A stretch of DNA of 64,000 bases from Micromonospora sp. CP22 (GCF_009712475.1 NZ_VCJO01000010.1:124001-188000); one strand, 5' to 3'; shown: positions 34,794 through 46,664, counted from the stretch's first letter. Numbers and translations are program-made. The notes: a model not told the origin generated them from the letters alone.

Positions 34794-35801
34794 TCAGGCG
34801 AAGAGGGTGTGGTACGCGTTCAGGGCCGGTTGGCCGCCCAGGTGGGCGTAGAGGACGTTGGCGTCGGCGGGGATGTCCCGGGTACGGACGAGGTCGATCA
34901 GTCCGGCCATCGACTTGCCCTCGTACACCGGGTCGATGATCATGCCTTCCAGCTCGCCGGTGAGCCGGATGGCGTCCAGGGTGGACTGCACCGGGATTCC
35001 GTACCGGTCCCCCGCCCAGCCCGCCAGGACGGTGATCTCGTCGTCGCGCAGGTCCCGCCGCAGGCCGATGAGCTCGGCGGTGTTGCGGGCGATCTTCTCC
35101 ACCTGGGCCCGGGTCTCGTCGAGCTTCGCCGAGGCGTCGATGCCGATCACCCGGCGGGGCCGGTCCTGGCCGGCGAAACCGGCGATCATCCCCGCCTGGG
35201 TGCTGCCGGTGACGCTGCACACCACGATCGTGTCGAAGAAGACGCCCAGCTCCCGCTCCTGCTGCCGGACCTCCTCGGCCCAGTTGGCGAAACCGAGCCC
35301 GCCCAGCGGGTGGTCGGACGCCCCGGCGGGGATCGCGTACGGCACGCCGCCGCGGGCCCGGACCTCCTCCACCGCCCGTTGCCAGCTCTCCTTGATGCCG
35401 ATGCCGAACCCGTCCCGCCCGAGGCGCACCTCGGCACCCATGACCCGCGACAGCAGGATGTTGCCGACCTTGTCGTTGACCGGGTCGGGCCAGTCCACCC
35501 AGCTCTCCTGCACCAGGACGGCCTTCAGGCCGGCGCGGGCCGCCACGGCGGCCACCTGCCGGGTGTGGTTGGACTGCACGCCGCCGATGCTGACCAGGGT
35601 GTCCGCGCCGCGCGCGAGGGCGTCGGGCAGCAGGTACTCCAGCTTGCGGGTCTTGTTCCCGCCGAAGGCGAGTCCACTGTTGCAATCCTCCCGTTTGGCC
35701 CAGATCCGGGCACCGCCCAGGTGGCGGCTCAGCCGGTCCAACGGGTGGATCGGGCTGGGACCGAAGAGCAACGGGTAACGGTCGAACTCGGCGAGAGACA
35801 T
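34794..35801 (-). CDS. acdS: 1-aminocyclopropane-1-carboxylate deaminase
   Basis: PLP enzyme that splits the plant ethylene precursor ACC into 2-oxobutyrate and ammonia; soil and root bacteria use it as nitrogen source and to lower plant ethylene. Of 335 residues, the PLP Lys is in GNKTRKLEYLL and the substrate loop is GGVQSNHTRQVAA. DPVYEGKSMAGL supplies the Glu, and YAHLGG the Leu, that distinguish true ACC deaminase from D-cysteine desulfhydrase. The start is ATG 35801, directly at the end of a palindrome and seven bases past a -10 hexamer, so the message looks leaderless. Confidence 0.92.
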   Translation of the reverse strand: MSLAEFDRYPLLFGPSPIHPLDRLSRHLGGARIWAKREDCNSGLAFGGNKTRKLEYLLPDALARGADTLVSIGGVQSNHTRQVAAVAARAGLKAVLVQESWVDWPDPVNDKVGNILLSRVMGAEVRLGRDGFGIGIKESWQRAVEEVRARGGVPYAIPAGASDHPLGGLGFANWAEEVRQQERELGVFFDTIVVCSVTGSTQAGMIAGFAGQDRPRRVIGIDASAKLDETRAQVEKIARNTAELIGLRRDLRDDEITVLAGWAGDRYGIPVQSTLDAIRLTGELEGMIIDPVYEGKSMAGLIDLVRTRDIPADANVLYAHLGGQPALNAYHTLFA

Positions 35802-35837
35802 GCAATATATTGCACGTAGCATTCATCTGGGTGTCAA
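35801..35837 (-). promoter_or_regulatory. acdS promoter with overlapping operator palindrome
   Basis: On the minus strand TTGACA (35837-35832), a 17-base spacer, TGCAAT (35814-35809), and then seven bases to the ATG at 35801. The perfect palindrome TGCAATATATTGCA (35801-35814) covers the -10 box and the first base of the start codon. No Shine-Dalgarno is present. This is AT-rich in very GC-rich DNA, as expected for a GntR- or Lrp-type repressor site. Confidence 0.72.
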
Positions 35838-35876
35838 GGTTCCCGCGCGACCCGTCGCCGCCCGGCACTACGGGAC

Positions 35877-35907
35877 GGGGGCGTGACGTCGTCGACGTCA
35901 CGCCCCC
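35877..35907 (-). terminator. Terminator after the secreted HNH nuclease gene
   Basis: GGGGGCGTGACGTC (35877-35890) and GACGTCACGCCCCC (35894-35907) form a perfect 14-bp stem with a three-base loop, 23 bases past the nuclease stop and upstream of the acdS promoter. Confidence 0.88.
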
Positions 35908-35929
35908 GATCATCGGATATAACCGCAGG

Positions 35930-36562
35930 TCAGCAGGTGTTCAACATGCTGTTCAACGCGGACTTCTCGGCGCTGTCGACGGTCAGGCCGTAGTACCACT
36001 TCACCTGGATCCAGGCCCGCGCGTAGGTGCAGTGGAAGGCGGTGCGCGGCGGCTTCCAGGCAGCCGGGTCCTTGTCCCCCTTGGACGAGTTGATGCTGCC
36101 GGTCACCGCCCACAGTTCCGGGCCACCCAGGTCGTTGGCGTACGTCTGACGCCGCGCCGTGGTCCAGGCCCACGCTCCGGACCGCCACGCCTCGGCGAGC
36201 GGCACCACGTGGTCGATGGAGATGTCGGACGCGTTCGTCCGGGTCACCCCGTCGTACGGGCTGTACCAGGACCCGGACGTCGGAGAACAGTTGGAGCCGA
36301 CGACGACGTTGCTGCCGTCGCGCTTGAGCACCTGCTCCCGGGTGTTGCAGGTGCCGGTGATGGTGATCCAGTGCGGGAACAGGTCCCGACGATAGCTGGA
36401 CTGGTGGGACTCGGCCGCGACGGTGAGCGAGTTCAGCCGACTCACCGCAGTGCTGTACGAGGGGATGTTGGGCGGCGTGGCGTGTGCCGCCGGCGGGACG
36501 AGTACGACGGACAGGACGACGGCGATCACCGAGACGATGGCGACCTTGCGTAGGTGAGCCAC
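35930..36562 (-). CDS. Secreted HNH-family endonuclease (DUF1524-like)
   Basis: A 210-residue exported protein. Residues 1-33 are a signal peptide (basic start, IVSVIAVVLSVVLV core, cleavage near AHA-TPP). The nuclease core has SIDHVVPLAEAWRSGAW with the catalytic His, then DLGGPELWAVTGSINSSKGDKDPAAW with the conserved Asn and Lys-Asp. This pattern is common in secreted actinobacterial HNH nucleases. GTG 36562 has AGGAG upstream; the longer frame beginning at 36715 lacks support. It may feed on extracellular DNA or attack rivals; no immunity gene is adjacent. Confidence 0.88.
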   Translation of the reverse strand: MAHLRKVAIVSVIAVVLSVVLVPPAAHATPPNIPSYSTAVSRLNSLTVAAESHQSSYRRDLFPHWITITGTCNTREQVLKRDGSNVVVGSNCSPTSGSWYSPYDGVTRTNASDISIDHVVPLAEAWRSGAWAWTTARRQTYANDLGGPELWAVTGSINSSKGDKDPAAWKPPRTAFHCTYARAWIQVKWYYGLTVDSAEKSALNSMLNTC

Positions 36563-36818
36563 GGGGCGACTCCTGACTGTCTCCTGCCACGGCGGGTGGG
36601 GGAACCCGACTTGGGGGCGCGGCAGGGACACGGGCATTCTCGCAAACATCGCGATCAATAGATGTCGTCGCGCCGAAAGCCCGGTGAAAGTCACGTGACG
36701 GCCCCTCCGACGCACGGCCGTGGCGCGGGTGGCGCCGGGTTCACCGCCCGCCCGCTGGTGTCACGACGGCGGCGGGCGGGGTCGAGGAGGTGTACCCACC
36801 GCCGCCGGAGTCGTCGAG

Positions 36819-36850
36819 CCGCCGCCGACGGTCCGCACCGTCGGCGGCGG
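36819..36850 (-). terminator. Terminator after the AraC-VOC-UvrA2 operon
   Basis: CCGCCGCCGACGGT (36819-36832) and ACCGTCGGCGGCGG (36837-36850) form a perfect 14-bp stem with a CCGC loop, eight bases beyond the uvrA-like stop. The rest of 36563-36858 shows no gene. Confidence 0.85.
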
Positions 36851-36858
36851 CGACCTAC

Positions 36859-39233
<2,375 letters not shown>

Positions 39234-39237
<4 letters not shown>

Positions 39238-39640
39238 CGCACTCCCTGAATACGAATCATGTTGCCGGCGGCATCGCGGACGGCGCAGTCACGAACCCCG
39301 TACGGCTGGTCGGTCGGCTCCTGCACGATGTCGATGTCGGCGGCCTGGAGCCGCTCGAAGACACCGTCGACGTCGGGCGTGGCCAGCACGATCGAGGCGT
39401 AGGTGCCCTTCGCCATCATCTCGGTGATGGTGCGGCGCTCCTCGTCGGTCACGCCGGGGTCGGCCGCCGGTGGATGCAGCACGACGGAGGTGTCGGGCTG
39501 ACCGGGCGGTCCGACGGTGATCCAGCGCATGCCCTGGAAGCCGACGTCGTTGCGGACCTCGAAACCGAGGAGATCCCGGTAGAAGGCCAGGGAGACGTCC
39601 GGGTCGGTGTGCGGCAGGAAGCTGGCGTGAATGGTGAGGT

Positions 39641-39644
<4 letters not shown>
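39234..39644 (-). CDS. VOC (glyoxalase/bleomycin-resistance) family protein
   Basis: A 136-residue protein with two beta-alpha-beta-beta-beta modules: FLPHTDPDVSLAFYRDLLGFEV and SIVLATPDVDGVFERLQAADIDIVQEP, ending VRDAAGNMIRIQ. Such proteins bind drugs or isomerise small molecules; the metal-ligand pattern is incomplete, so drug binding or an unknown enzyme are both possible. ATG 39644 is chosen because it overlaps the AraC stop (ATGA). It lies between AraC and UvrA2 in one coupled operon. Confidence 0.88.
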
Positions 39645-40126
<482 letters not shown>

Positions 40127-40165
40127 GTCGTGACCTCGCCGGTCCGCCGCGCGCCCGCCGACCGG

Positions 40166-40765
40166 TCAGGGCAGCAGGATGACGTGCAGGGTGCGGGGGC
40201 CGTGTACGCCCTCGACCCGGTCGAGTTCGATGTCGCTGGTGGCCGACGGGCCGCTGATCCAGGTCAATGGCCGGTGCGGGGTGAGGCGGGCCAGGGCCTG
40301 GGGCACGTCGGCGACCACCTGGGCGGTGCGGACCACGCAGACGTGCCGGTCCGGCAGGAGACTGAGCACGCGACGGCCCTGGTCGGGCGAGCCGTCGAGC
40401 ACGACCGTGCCGGTGTCGGCGATGGCGACGGCGGCGGCGGTGACCACGGCGGCGGCGGCGGCGATCCGAGCGTTGTCCAGATCGTCGTCGGGTAGGACGG
40501 TCACGGTCGACGGCAGCCAGGCAGACGGTAGCCCCGGCGGAACGACGACGATCGCCGCAGCGGGCAGGATGCCGGCGATGGTGTCGGCGACGGCCGTGGC
40601 GGCGACCCGGTGCACCTGGGCGCGGTAGTCGGTCAGCCGGTCGACCAGCCGCTCGATGTCGACCACGCCGTCGCGCCGGTAGTCGCGTGGCACCTCGGTC
40701 AGCGCCGGTGCGGCGGGGCCGAGCGCGGCGCGGAGCCGGGCGAGGACCGTCTCCCGGGCGGTCAC
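40166..40765 (-). CDS. lutC: LUD-domain protein LutC
   Basis: Third subunit of the LutABC L-lactate oxidation complex. The 199-residue LUD domain contains VVTAAAVAIADTGTVVLDGS (a conserved glycine-rich loop) and RTLHVILLP at the C-terminus, where the family ends in a similar strand. GTG 40765 overlaps the lutB stop; longer TTG/GTG starts at 40780 and 40777 are possible. Unlike LutB it has no iron-sulfur motif. Confidence 0.9.
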   Translation of the reverse strand: MTARETVLARLRAALGPAAPALTEVPRDYRRDGVVDIERLVDRLTDYRAQVHRVAATAVADTIAGILPAAAIVVVPPGLPSAWLPSTVTVLPDDDLDNARIAAAAAVVTAAAVAIADTGTVVLDGSPDQGRRVLSLLPDRHVCVVRTAQVVADVPQALARLTPHRPLTWISGPSATSDIELDRVEGVHGPRTLHVILLP

Positions 40766-42189
40766 CGGTTCGCCCACCAATCGCGGAAGGTCTGCGGCGG
40801 CGGATCGGACAGGTCACGGCCGTCGGTCCAGCCGGACAGCGGCGGCGGCAGACCACGGCCGCGCCGTCCGGCGAGCCGGCTCAGCCGCGTCGCGCGCTGC
40901 GCCGCCGCGAACAGTGCCGGGCGGTCCATGGCGTACGCGGCGGCGGCCATCACGGCCGACTCCGCGTGCGGATGCGGCGCCCGGTCGCGCAGGTGCACCA
41001 GCAGCTCCGGAATGTTGATCTTCACCGGGCAGGCGTCGTAGCAGGCCCCGCAGAGCGACGAGGCGTACGGCAACGAGGCGTTGTCGGCCACCCCGGTCAG
41101 CTGCGGGGACAGCACCGCGCCGATCGGTCCCGGATACACCGACCCGTACGCGTGCCCGCCGGTGCGCTCGTAGACCGGGCACACGTTCAGGCACGCCGAG
41201 CAGCGGATGCAGTGCAACGCCTGCCGGCCCACCTCGTCGGCGAGCACCGCGCTGCGTCCGTTGTCCAGCAGCACCAGGTGAAACGCCTGCGGCCCGTCGC
41301 CCGGGGTGACCCCGGTCCACATCGAGGTGTACGGGTTCATCCGCTCCCCGGTCGAGGCCCGGGGCAGCAGTTGCAGGAACACCTCCAGGTCCCGCCAGGT
41401 CGGCACCACCTTCTCCACACCCATCACGGTGATCAACGTACGCGGCAGCGTCAGGCACATCCGACCGTTGCCCTCGGACTCCACCACCGCCAGCGTGCCG
41501 GTCTCCGCGACGGCGAAGTTCGCCCCGGAGACCGCCACCGGCGTGGACAGGAACGTCTGCCGCAGAAAGCGACGCGCCGCCGCCGCGAGGTCTGCCGGTT
41601 CGTCGGTCAACGCCGGGTCCACGCCCGGCATCGCGCGCAGGAAGATCTGGCGGATCTCGGCCCGGTTGCGGTGGATCGCCGGCACCAGGATGTGACTCGG
41701 CCGGTCGTCGCCCAGCTGCACGATGAGCTCGGCGAGGTCGGTCTCCACCGGCGCGATGCCGGCCGCTTCGAGGGCCTCGTTGAGGCCGATCTCCTGCGTC
41801 GCCATCGACTTGACCTTGATCACCCGGTCGCTGCCGGTGTCGCGCACCAGGTCGACGACGATCGCGTTCGCCTCGTGGGCGTCGGCGGCCCAGTGCACCA
41901 CTCCACCGGCCTGCGTCACCCGCTGCTCAAGCTGTTCCAGCAGCTCCGGTAGCCGGGCCATGACGTCGGTCTTGATCGCCGACCCGGCCGCCCGCAACCG
42001 CTCCCAGTCCGGCACCTCGTCGATCACCGCGGCCGACTTCGCCCGGATCGTCGCGGTGGCGTGCCCGAGGTTGCGGCGCAACTGCGCATCGGCCAGCGCC
42101 CGTCGGGCGGCGACCGGGAAGGGCTCCGCGCCCCGCAGGTGCCCGACGCCGGTCGGCGCGGTCGGCATGCCGAGGAAGGTCCGCGTCAC
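40762..42189 (-). CDS. lutB: Iron-sulfur lactate utilization protein LutB
   Basis: Central subunit of the non-flavin L-lactate dehydrogenase LutABC. The 475 residues combine a LUD domain (about 60-300; IKVKSMATQEIGLNEAL, SGANFAVAETGTLAVVESEGN) with a ferredoxin-like domain having two [4Fe-4S] motifs: CIRCSACLNVCP and CGACYDACPVKI. The GTG start overlaps the lutA stop, so lutA-lutB-lutC is one coupled operon. It acts at the cytoplasmic face, passing electrons to an unknown acceptor. Confidence 0.96.
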   Translation of the reverse strand: MTRTFLGMPTAPTGVGHLRGAEPFPVAARRALADAQLRRNLGHATATIRAKSAAVIDEVPDWERLRAAGSAIKTDVMARLPELLEQLEQRVTQAGGVVHWAADAHEANAIVVDLVRDTGSDRVIKVKSMATQEIGLNEALEAAGIAPVETDLAELIVQLGDDRPSHILVPAIHRNRAEIRQIFLRAMPGVDPALTDEPADLAAAARRFLRQTFLSTPVAVSGANFAVAETGTLAVVESEGNGRMCLTLPRTLITVMGVEKVVPTWRDLEVFLQLLPRASTGERMNPYTSMWTGVTPGDGPQAFHLVLLDNGRSAVLADEVGRQALHCIRCSACLNVCPVYERTGGHAYGSVYPGPIGAVLSPQLTGVADNASLPYASSLCGACYDACPVKINIPELLVHLRDRAPHPHAESAVMAAAAYAMDRPALFAAAQRATRLSRLAGRRGRGLPPPLSGWTDGRDLSDPPPQTFRDWWANR

Positions 42190-42959
42190 GACCGCACCAC
42201 CAGCTCTGCCCGCTCACCCATGGTGTCGTCCCGCTCGGTCGAGGCCAGGATCTCCGCCAGATGCACCGTCCGGACTCCGCTGTGCAGCCGGGACAACCCA
42301 CCACCGATGTGCATCAGGCACGACGAGTCACCCGCCGTGCAGACCTCCGCGCCGGTGGAGAGCACGTGACGCATCTTGTCCGCCAGCATCGCCGTCGACG
42401 TGTCCGCGTTCTTCACCGCGAACGTCCCCCCGAACCCGCAGCACTGCTCCGCCGCCGGCAACTCCACCAGATCCAGCCCACGCACCTCGCGCAGCAACCG
42501 CAGCGGCCGGTCGGCCACCCGCAGCATGCGCAGCGAGTGACAGGTCGGATGGTAGGTCACCCGATGCGGGAAGTACGCGCCGACGTCGGTTACCCCGAGC
42601 ACGTCCACCAGCAACTCGGACAGCTCGTACGTCCGCCCCGCCACCGACTCCGCCCGCGCGGCCAACCGGACGTCACCGGCGCGCCGCGCCACCGTCGCGT
42701 GCTGGTGGCGGACCGACCCGACGCACGATCCCGAGGGGGCCACGATCACGTCGTACGGGTCGAAGACCCGGGTGTGTCGGCGTACCAGCGGCAGCGCCTG
42801 CGCCTGGTAACCGGTGTTGACATGCATCTGCCCACAGCACGTCTGCCCCGGCGGGAACGCCACCTCGTGCCCCAACCGCTCCAGCAACCGCACCGTCGCC
42901 TTCGCCGCCTCGGGAAACAGGGTGTCCGCCAGGCACGTCACGAACAACGCGATCCGCAC
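42186..42959 (-). CDS. lutA: Lactate utilization protein LutA (CCG domains)
   Basis: First subunit of LutABC, related to the glycolate oxidase iron-sulfur subunit. The 257 residues carry two CCG modules: FPPGQTCCGQMHVNTG (about 37-50) and ELPAAEQCCGFGGTFAVKN (about 165-180), with SGSCVGS and TYHPTCHSLR supplying other ligands. GTG start. No LutR-type (GntR) regulator is adjacent; the next gene upstream is a response regulator on the same strand 109 bases away. Confidence 0.95.
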   Translation of the reverse strand: MRIALFVTCLADTLFPEAAKATVRLLERLGHEVAFPPGQTCCGQMHVNTGYQAQALPLVRRHTRVFDPYDVIVAPSGSCVGSVRHQHATVARRAGDVRLAARAESVAGRTYELSELLVDVLGVTDVGAYFPHRVTYHPTCHSLRMLRVADRPLRLLREVRGLDLVELPAAEQCCGFGGTFAVKNADTSTAMLADKMRHVLSTGAEVCTAGDSSCLMHIGGGLSRLHSGVRTVHLAEILASTERDDTMGERAELVVRS

Positions 42960-43068
42960 GTCAACCCTCCGTCGACACCGTCACGGAACCACCGTCGGGC
43001 CGGTGGCGCAGGATCCGCTGAGTCTGCCGTACCGCAGGCCGCGACACCACCGGACCGGGCCGCCGAGG

Positions 43069-43731
43069 TCACCGACCGCGCGCCGTCACCAGGCCGGACT
43101 CGTACGCGATGACCACGAGCTGTGCTCGGTCACGGACCTGGAGTTTCGTCATCGCCCGGTTGATGTGGGTCTTCGCGGTCAGCGGGCTGATCACCAGGCG
43201 TTCGGCGATCTGGTCGTTGGACAGGCCCTGCGCGAGAAGGGCGACCGTCTCCCGCTCCCGGTTGGTCAACTCCTTCAGCCGCGCGCCGGCCGGCGTCCGC
43301 GGTGGCTCGGTGACGTACCGGTCGATCAGCTTGCGGGTGATCGACGGTGCGAGCAGGGCGTCGCCGCGCGCGGCCACCCGCACGGCGTGCACGAGATCCG
43401 CCGGTTCGATGTCCTTGACGAGGAAGCCGGCGGCACCGGCACGCAACGCGTGGAACACGTGCTCGTCGAGGCCGTAGTTGGTCAGGATGACCACGTGTAC
43501 GCCGGACAGCGCGGGATCCGCAGCGATGCGCCGGGTCGTCTCGATGCCGTCCATGACCGGCATCTGGATGTCGACCAACGCGATGTCGGGCAGGTGTTCC
43601 CGGGCCAGGGCCAGCGCCTGCTGGCCGTCGGCGGCCTCGGCCACCACCTCGATGTCGTCCTCGATGTCGAGCAACGCGCGGAATCCGCTGCGCAGCAGCG
43701 GTTGGTCGTCGACCAGCAGCACGCGGATCAT
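43069..43731 (-). CDS. LuxR/NarL-family response regulator
   Basis: A 220-residue regulator with receiver motif VLLVDDQPLLRSGF and phospho-accepting Asp54 in LVDIQMPVMDG, followed by a helix-turn-helix (LTNRERETVALLAQGLSNDQIAERL, TAKTHINRAMTKLQVRDRAQL). Its ATG overlaps the kinase stop (ATGA), so the two are made together. The target is unknown; the small membrane protein gene at 45087 diverges from the kinase and is a candidate. Confidence 0.95.
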   Translation of the reverse strand: MIRVLLVDDQPLLRSGFRALLDIEDDIEVVAEAADGQQALALAREHLPDIALVDIQMPVMDGIETTRRIAADPALSGVHVVILTNYGLDEHVFHALRAGAAGFLVKDIEPADLVHAVRVAARGDALLAPSITRKLIDRYVTEPPRTPAGARLKELTNRERETVALLAQGLSNDQIAERLVISPLTAKTHINRAMTKLQVRDRAQLVVIAYESGLVTARGR

Positions 43732-44864
43732 GGCGTCGCCCCCACCGGAAGCTCGGCGTGCACGGTGAACCCGCCCCCGTCGCGGGCCTCGGCGCGCAAC
43801 AGGCCCCCGAGGGCGGCGACCCGTTCCCGCATGCCGAGCAGCCCGACGCCGGGTGCGGTCGAGCCGCCCGGCACGGCCTCGCCGTCGTCGTCGACCCGGA
43901 TCGCGACGGCATCCGGCCGGTAGTCGATCCGCACCGACGCCGAGGCGGTGGAGGCGTGTCGGGTGATGTTGGTCAGCGCCTCCTGCACGATGCGGTAGGC
44001 GGCGAGGTGCACGGCGTCCGGCACGTCGGGGCGTTGTCCGTCGATGGTCAACGTCGCGTCCACACCGGCCAGCCGGGCCCGCCGCACCAGGTCCGGAAGC
44101 TGGTCGAGCCCGGGCGAGGTGGTGGTCCCGTCGGCGCGCAGCGCCTCCAGGGTCGCGCGCAGTTCCCGGGTCGCCGCACGGCTGGCCTCCCGGATGGCCA
44201 CCAGCGCCTCCGGCACCGGCTCACCGCGTCTGCCGGCCAGGTGCACCGCGACCTCGGCCTGCACCTTGATGATCGAGATCTGGTGGGTGAGGGAGTCGTG
44301 CAGTTCCCGGGCGATGCGCAGCCGCTCCTCGTCGGCGCGGCGCAGCGCCGTCTCCTCGCGGGTGCGCTCGGCCTCCTCCGCGCGTCGCTCAGCCTGCCGT
44401 AACGCCTCACCGGCGGCACCGGCGGCGACCAGCCAGGCCACTTCGAGCGCGTCGCGGGCCTGGGCGAGCGCCTCGCCGACCGGCGGCGTCGGCGGTAGGG
44501 CCAGGGCGGCGAGCGGAAGGGAGACCAGCATCGCGACAGCCGCCACGACGGTGACCGCGCGGTGCCCCGCGCGGACGGCCGCGTACACCGCGAACAGGAA
44601 CGCCACAGCGGGCACCTCGATGCCGGCTGCCTGGTAACCCACCGCGCACACGCCGGTGACGACCAGCACCGCCACCGGAGCCCGTCGGCGGGCGACTAAC
44701 GCCAGGCCGCCGGTGACCACACAGGCGTAACCGAACAGGCCGACCGCCGTGGTGGGCGGCGCCGCGGACAGCCCGGCGACGAGCAGCACCGCCGTCACGC
44801 CGACGGCGATCACCCAGTCCCGGACCGCCGCAAGCCGCAGAATCCGCCCGCACCGCTCACCCAT
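43728..44864 (-). CDS. Sensor histidine kinase (DesK/NarL type)
   Basis: A 378-residue membrane kinase. About five hydrophobic segments lie in residues 17-125. A coiled coil of Ala/Glu/Arg (about 150-180) leads to the phospho-accepting His189 in RLRIARELHDSLTHQIS. The ATPase domain shows EALTNITRHAS, and GLLGMRERVAALGG. It is in one unit with the response regulator. The 222 bases upstream are free of genes and hold imperfect repeats of CACGTACGCGGTAG / CACGCACGCGGTAG near 44929-44970. Confidence 0.94.
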   Translation of the reverse strand: MGERCGRILRLAAVRDWVIAVGVTAVLLVAGLSAAPPTTAVGLFGYACVVTGGLALVARRRAPVAVLVVTGVCAVGYQAAGIEVPAVAFLFAVYAAVRAGHRAVTVVAAVAMLVSLPLAALALPPTPPVGEALAQARDALEVAWLVAAGAAGEALRQAERRAEEAERTREETALRRADEERLRIARELHDSLTHQISIIKVQAEVAVHLAGRRGEPVPEALVAIREASRAATRELRATLEALRADGTTTSPGLDQLPDLVRRARLAGVDATLTIDGQRPDVPDAVHLAAYRIVQEALTNITRHASTASASVRIDYRPDAVAIRVDDDGEAVPGGSTAPGVGLLGMRERVAALGGLLRAEARDGGGFTVHAELPVGATP

Positions 44865-45086
44865 GCGCGCACCCTAACCGGCAAACCCCGACCGGTGACT
44901 CATGCGCACGGACGACTGGGCACCTACCACGTACGCGGTAGCGCGGCGGCGGCCACCACGCACGCGGTAGCCGGGCGCGCCGGGCGCGGCAGCAGAAAGT
45001 GCCTACGTGGGCCGGATGACCATCGGTGCGCCCGCGAGCAGGATCGGAGACCTCTCACCAGCCGACGTGACCACAGAGGAGACACC

Positions 45087-45491
45087 ATGACGCTCGTCCG
45101 GCTCGTGCTCGACGCCGCCCTGGCCGCACCGTCCGGTGCGGTCGGACTCGCCGTACCGGTGGCCGACCGGATCACCACCTACCCAATCGCCGCCGAGGCC
45201 ATGAGCGCCGGTCGGGTCGGATCATCGGTGGCCGCCCTGATCGCGCTCGCGGGTGTGGTCATCGGCGGGTCGGCACTCGCCCGTGCCCGCACCGGCGCGG
45301 CGCGACGCGGCATGGTCGCCCTCGCCGCGGGGGCGGTCGGCCTGGCGCTCGGCGGTCTGGTCGTGGTCACCTCGGACAGCGGCATAGGCACCGGCAACGG
45401 CCGGGGTGGCGGTTACGTGGCGCTGGTGCTGGGGTTGATCGCCGTGGTCGTCGGTGGCCTCGTGCTGGGGCGCGCACGACGCGGCGGCTGA
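45087..45491 (+). CDS. Small membrane protein, DUF6223-like
   Basis: A 134-residue membrane protein with about four hydrophobic segments (residues 4-25, 48-64, 74-92, 108-128), separated by short loops rich in Gly, Ala and Arg. I believe it belongs to DUF6223, but this is from memory of the pattern only. ATG 45087 has AGAGGAG upstream. It diverges from the two-component system and ends at a strong terminator. Function unknown. Confidence 0.72.
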   Translation: MTLVRLVLDAALAAPSGAVGLAVPVADRITTYPIAAEAMSAGRVGSSVAALIALAGVVIGGSALARARTGAARRGMVALAAGAVGLALGGLVVVTSDSGIGTGNGRGGGYVALVLGLIAVVVGGLVLGRARRGG

Positions 45492-45513
45492 GCGAGCCCG
45501 GCTCGACTCGCCG

Positions 45514-45557
45514 CACGGTGACGGGCCGGCCCGCGAGGGAACCGGCCCGTCACCGTG
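45514..45557. terminator. Bidirectional terminator before the xylanase gene
   Basis: CACGGTGACGGGCCGG (45514-45529) and CCGGCCCGTCACCGTG (45542-45557) form a perfect 16-bp stem with a 12-base loop between convergent genes. Confidence 0.88.
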
Positions 45558-45614
45558 TCGCGATGGTGGTGGGGCACCGGCCCGAGCCGGCACCCCACCG
45601 CTGTGTTCACCAGA

Positions 45615-46646
45615 TCAGCCGGCGGAACAGGTTGCCGTCGGTGTGGTGTTGTTGCCGTTCTTGTAGAGCGTGATGCCGAAGTTGTTGCCGTTTCCGTTCG
45701 GCCGGGCGGTGAGCGTGCCGCTGTTGCCGCTGATCGTGGCGTTCCAGCTGTTCTGCAGGCTCTGGCCACCGTTGGTGCGGATGGTGACGGTCCAGTTGTT
45801 GCTGCCGCTGACCGAGAAGGTCGTGTTGAACCGGTCGTTCCAGTCCTCGGCGCGGTTCACGCTGACCGAGCAGCCACCGTTGCCGGGCGGCGGGGTGGTG
45901 GGGTTGCCCGGGTCGGTCGGGCCGGGGTCGGAGCTGCCGCCCTCGCGCAGGGTGATGTCCGAGCTGCCCTGGCTCTGGTAACCCTCGGTCGCCATGATCT
46001 GGTAGTAGTGGTTACCCAGGTTCAACCCGACCCGGGCCCACGCGTCGAAGTGGTTCGCCGTGGTGATCGTGCCACTGCTGCGCTTCTGCTGCCGCACGCT
46101 CCAGTACTGGTAGAACGTCGCGGTACCGTCGATCGACGGCTGGTTCACCCGCTGGCTACGCAGAATGTCGTAGGTGCCACCATCAGTGGTCACGCTGCCC
46201 AGCCGGGTCGCGCCACTGCTCGGGTTGTAGCTACCGAAGTTCTCGACGATGTAGTACTCGACCAGCGGGTTACGGGTCCAGCCGTACAGCGCGAGGTAGC
46301 TGTTGTTGTTACCCGGGTTGTAGGTACCCGAGTAGCTGATCGTACGGCGCGTGCCAGGGTTCCAGCCCTTGCCGCCGACCCAGTTGTTCGTGCTCCTGCT
46401 CCACGAGCTGCTGTAACGACCGTTCTCGCGCAACACCATGCAGGCGTCGCCGCTGTCCTTCCAGAACGAGAAGAAGAACCCGTTGTGGTTCCCCTCCGTG
46501 TTCGAACAGACCTGACGGTCAGCCTCAGCCTGAGCCGGGCTGGCCACGATAGCGGTGGTGGCCAGCACGGCGGCGAAGGCAGCGGCAGCCAGCATCCTGA
46601 CTCGGCCGCGGCGGCGACTTCGTGGTGGGCCGGGGACGTTGTTCAT
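45615..46646 (-). CDS. Secreted GH11 endo-1,4-beta-xylanase with CBM2
   Basis: Hydrolyses xylan outside the cell. Of 343 residues, 1-40 are a signal peptide with a basic RSRRRGRVR stretch (possibly Tat) and cleavage near AQA-EAD. The GH11 jelly-roll follows, with nucleophile Glu130 in PLVEYYIVE and acid/base Glu221 in IMATEGYQSQGSS. A Pro/Gly/Thr linker (about 234-253) connects to a carbohydrate-binding module of family 2 type, with Cys residues near both ends and exposed Trp residues (EDWNDRF, NNWTV, NSWNA). ATG with GAGGAGG upstream. It has a long, folded leader. Confidence 0.95.
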   Translation of the reverse strand: MNNVPGPPRSRRRGRVRMLAAAAFAAVLATTAIVASPAQAEADRQVCSNTEGNHNGFFFSFWKDSGDACMVLRENGRYSSSWSRSTNNWVGGKGWNPGTRRTISYSGTYNPGNNNSYLALYGWTRNPLVEYYIVENFGSYNPSSGATRLGSVTTDGGTYDILRSQRVNQPSIDGTATFYQYWSVRQQKRSSGTITTANHFDAWARVGLNLGNHYYQIMATEGYQSQGSSDITLREGGSSDPGPTDPGNPTTPPPGNGGCSVSVNRAEDWNDRFNTTFSVSGSNNWTVTIRTNGGQSLQNSWNATISGNSGTLTARPNGNGNNFGITLYKNGNNTTPTATCSAG

Positions 46647-46664
46647 GCTTCCTCCTCATGACGG

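Noticed and set aside
34794..35801. D-cysteine desulfhydrase instead of ACC deaminase
   Set aside because: The Glu in VYEGK and Leu in AHLGG match the residues that mark ACC deaminase; desulfhydrases differ at these positions.
45615..46646. Toxin or lectin in place of xylanase
   Set aside because: Both GH11 catalytic Glu motifs (VEYYIVE and ATEGYQSQG) and the linker plus CBM2 layout are clear.
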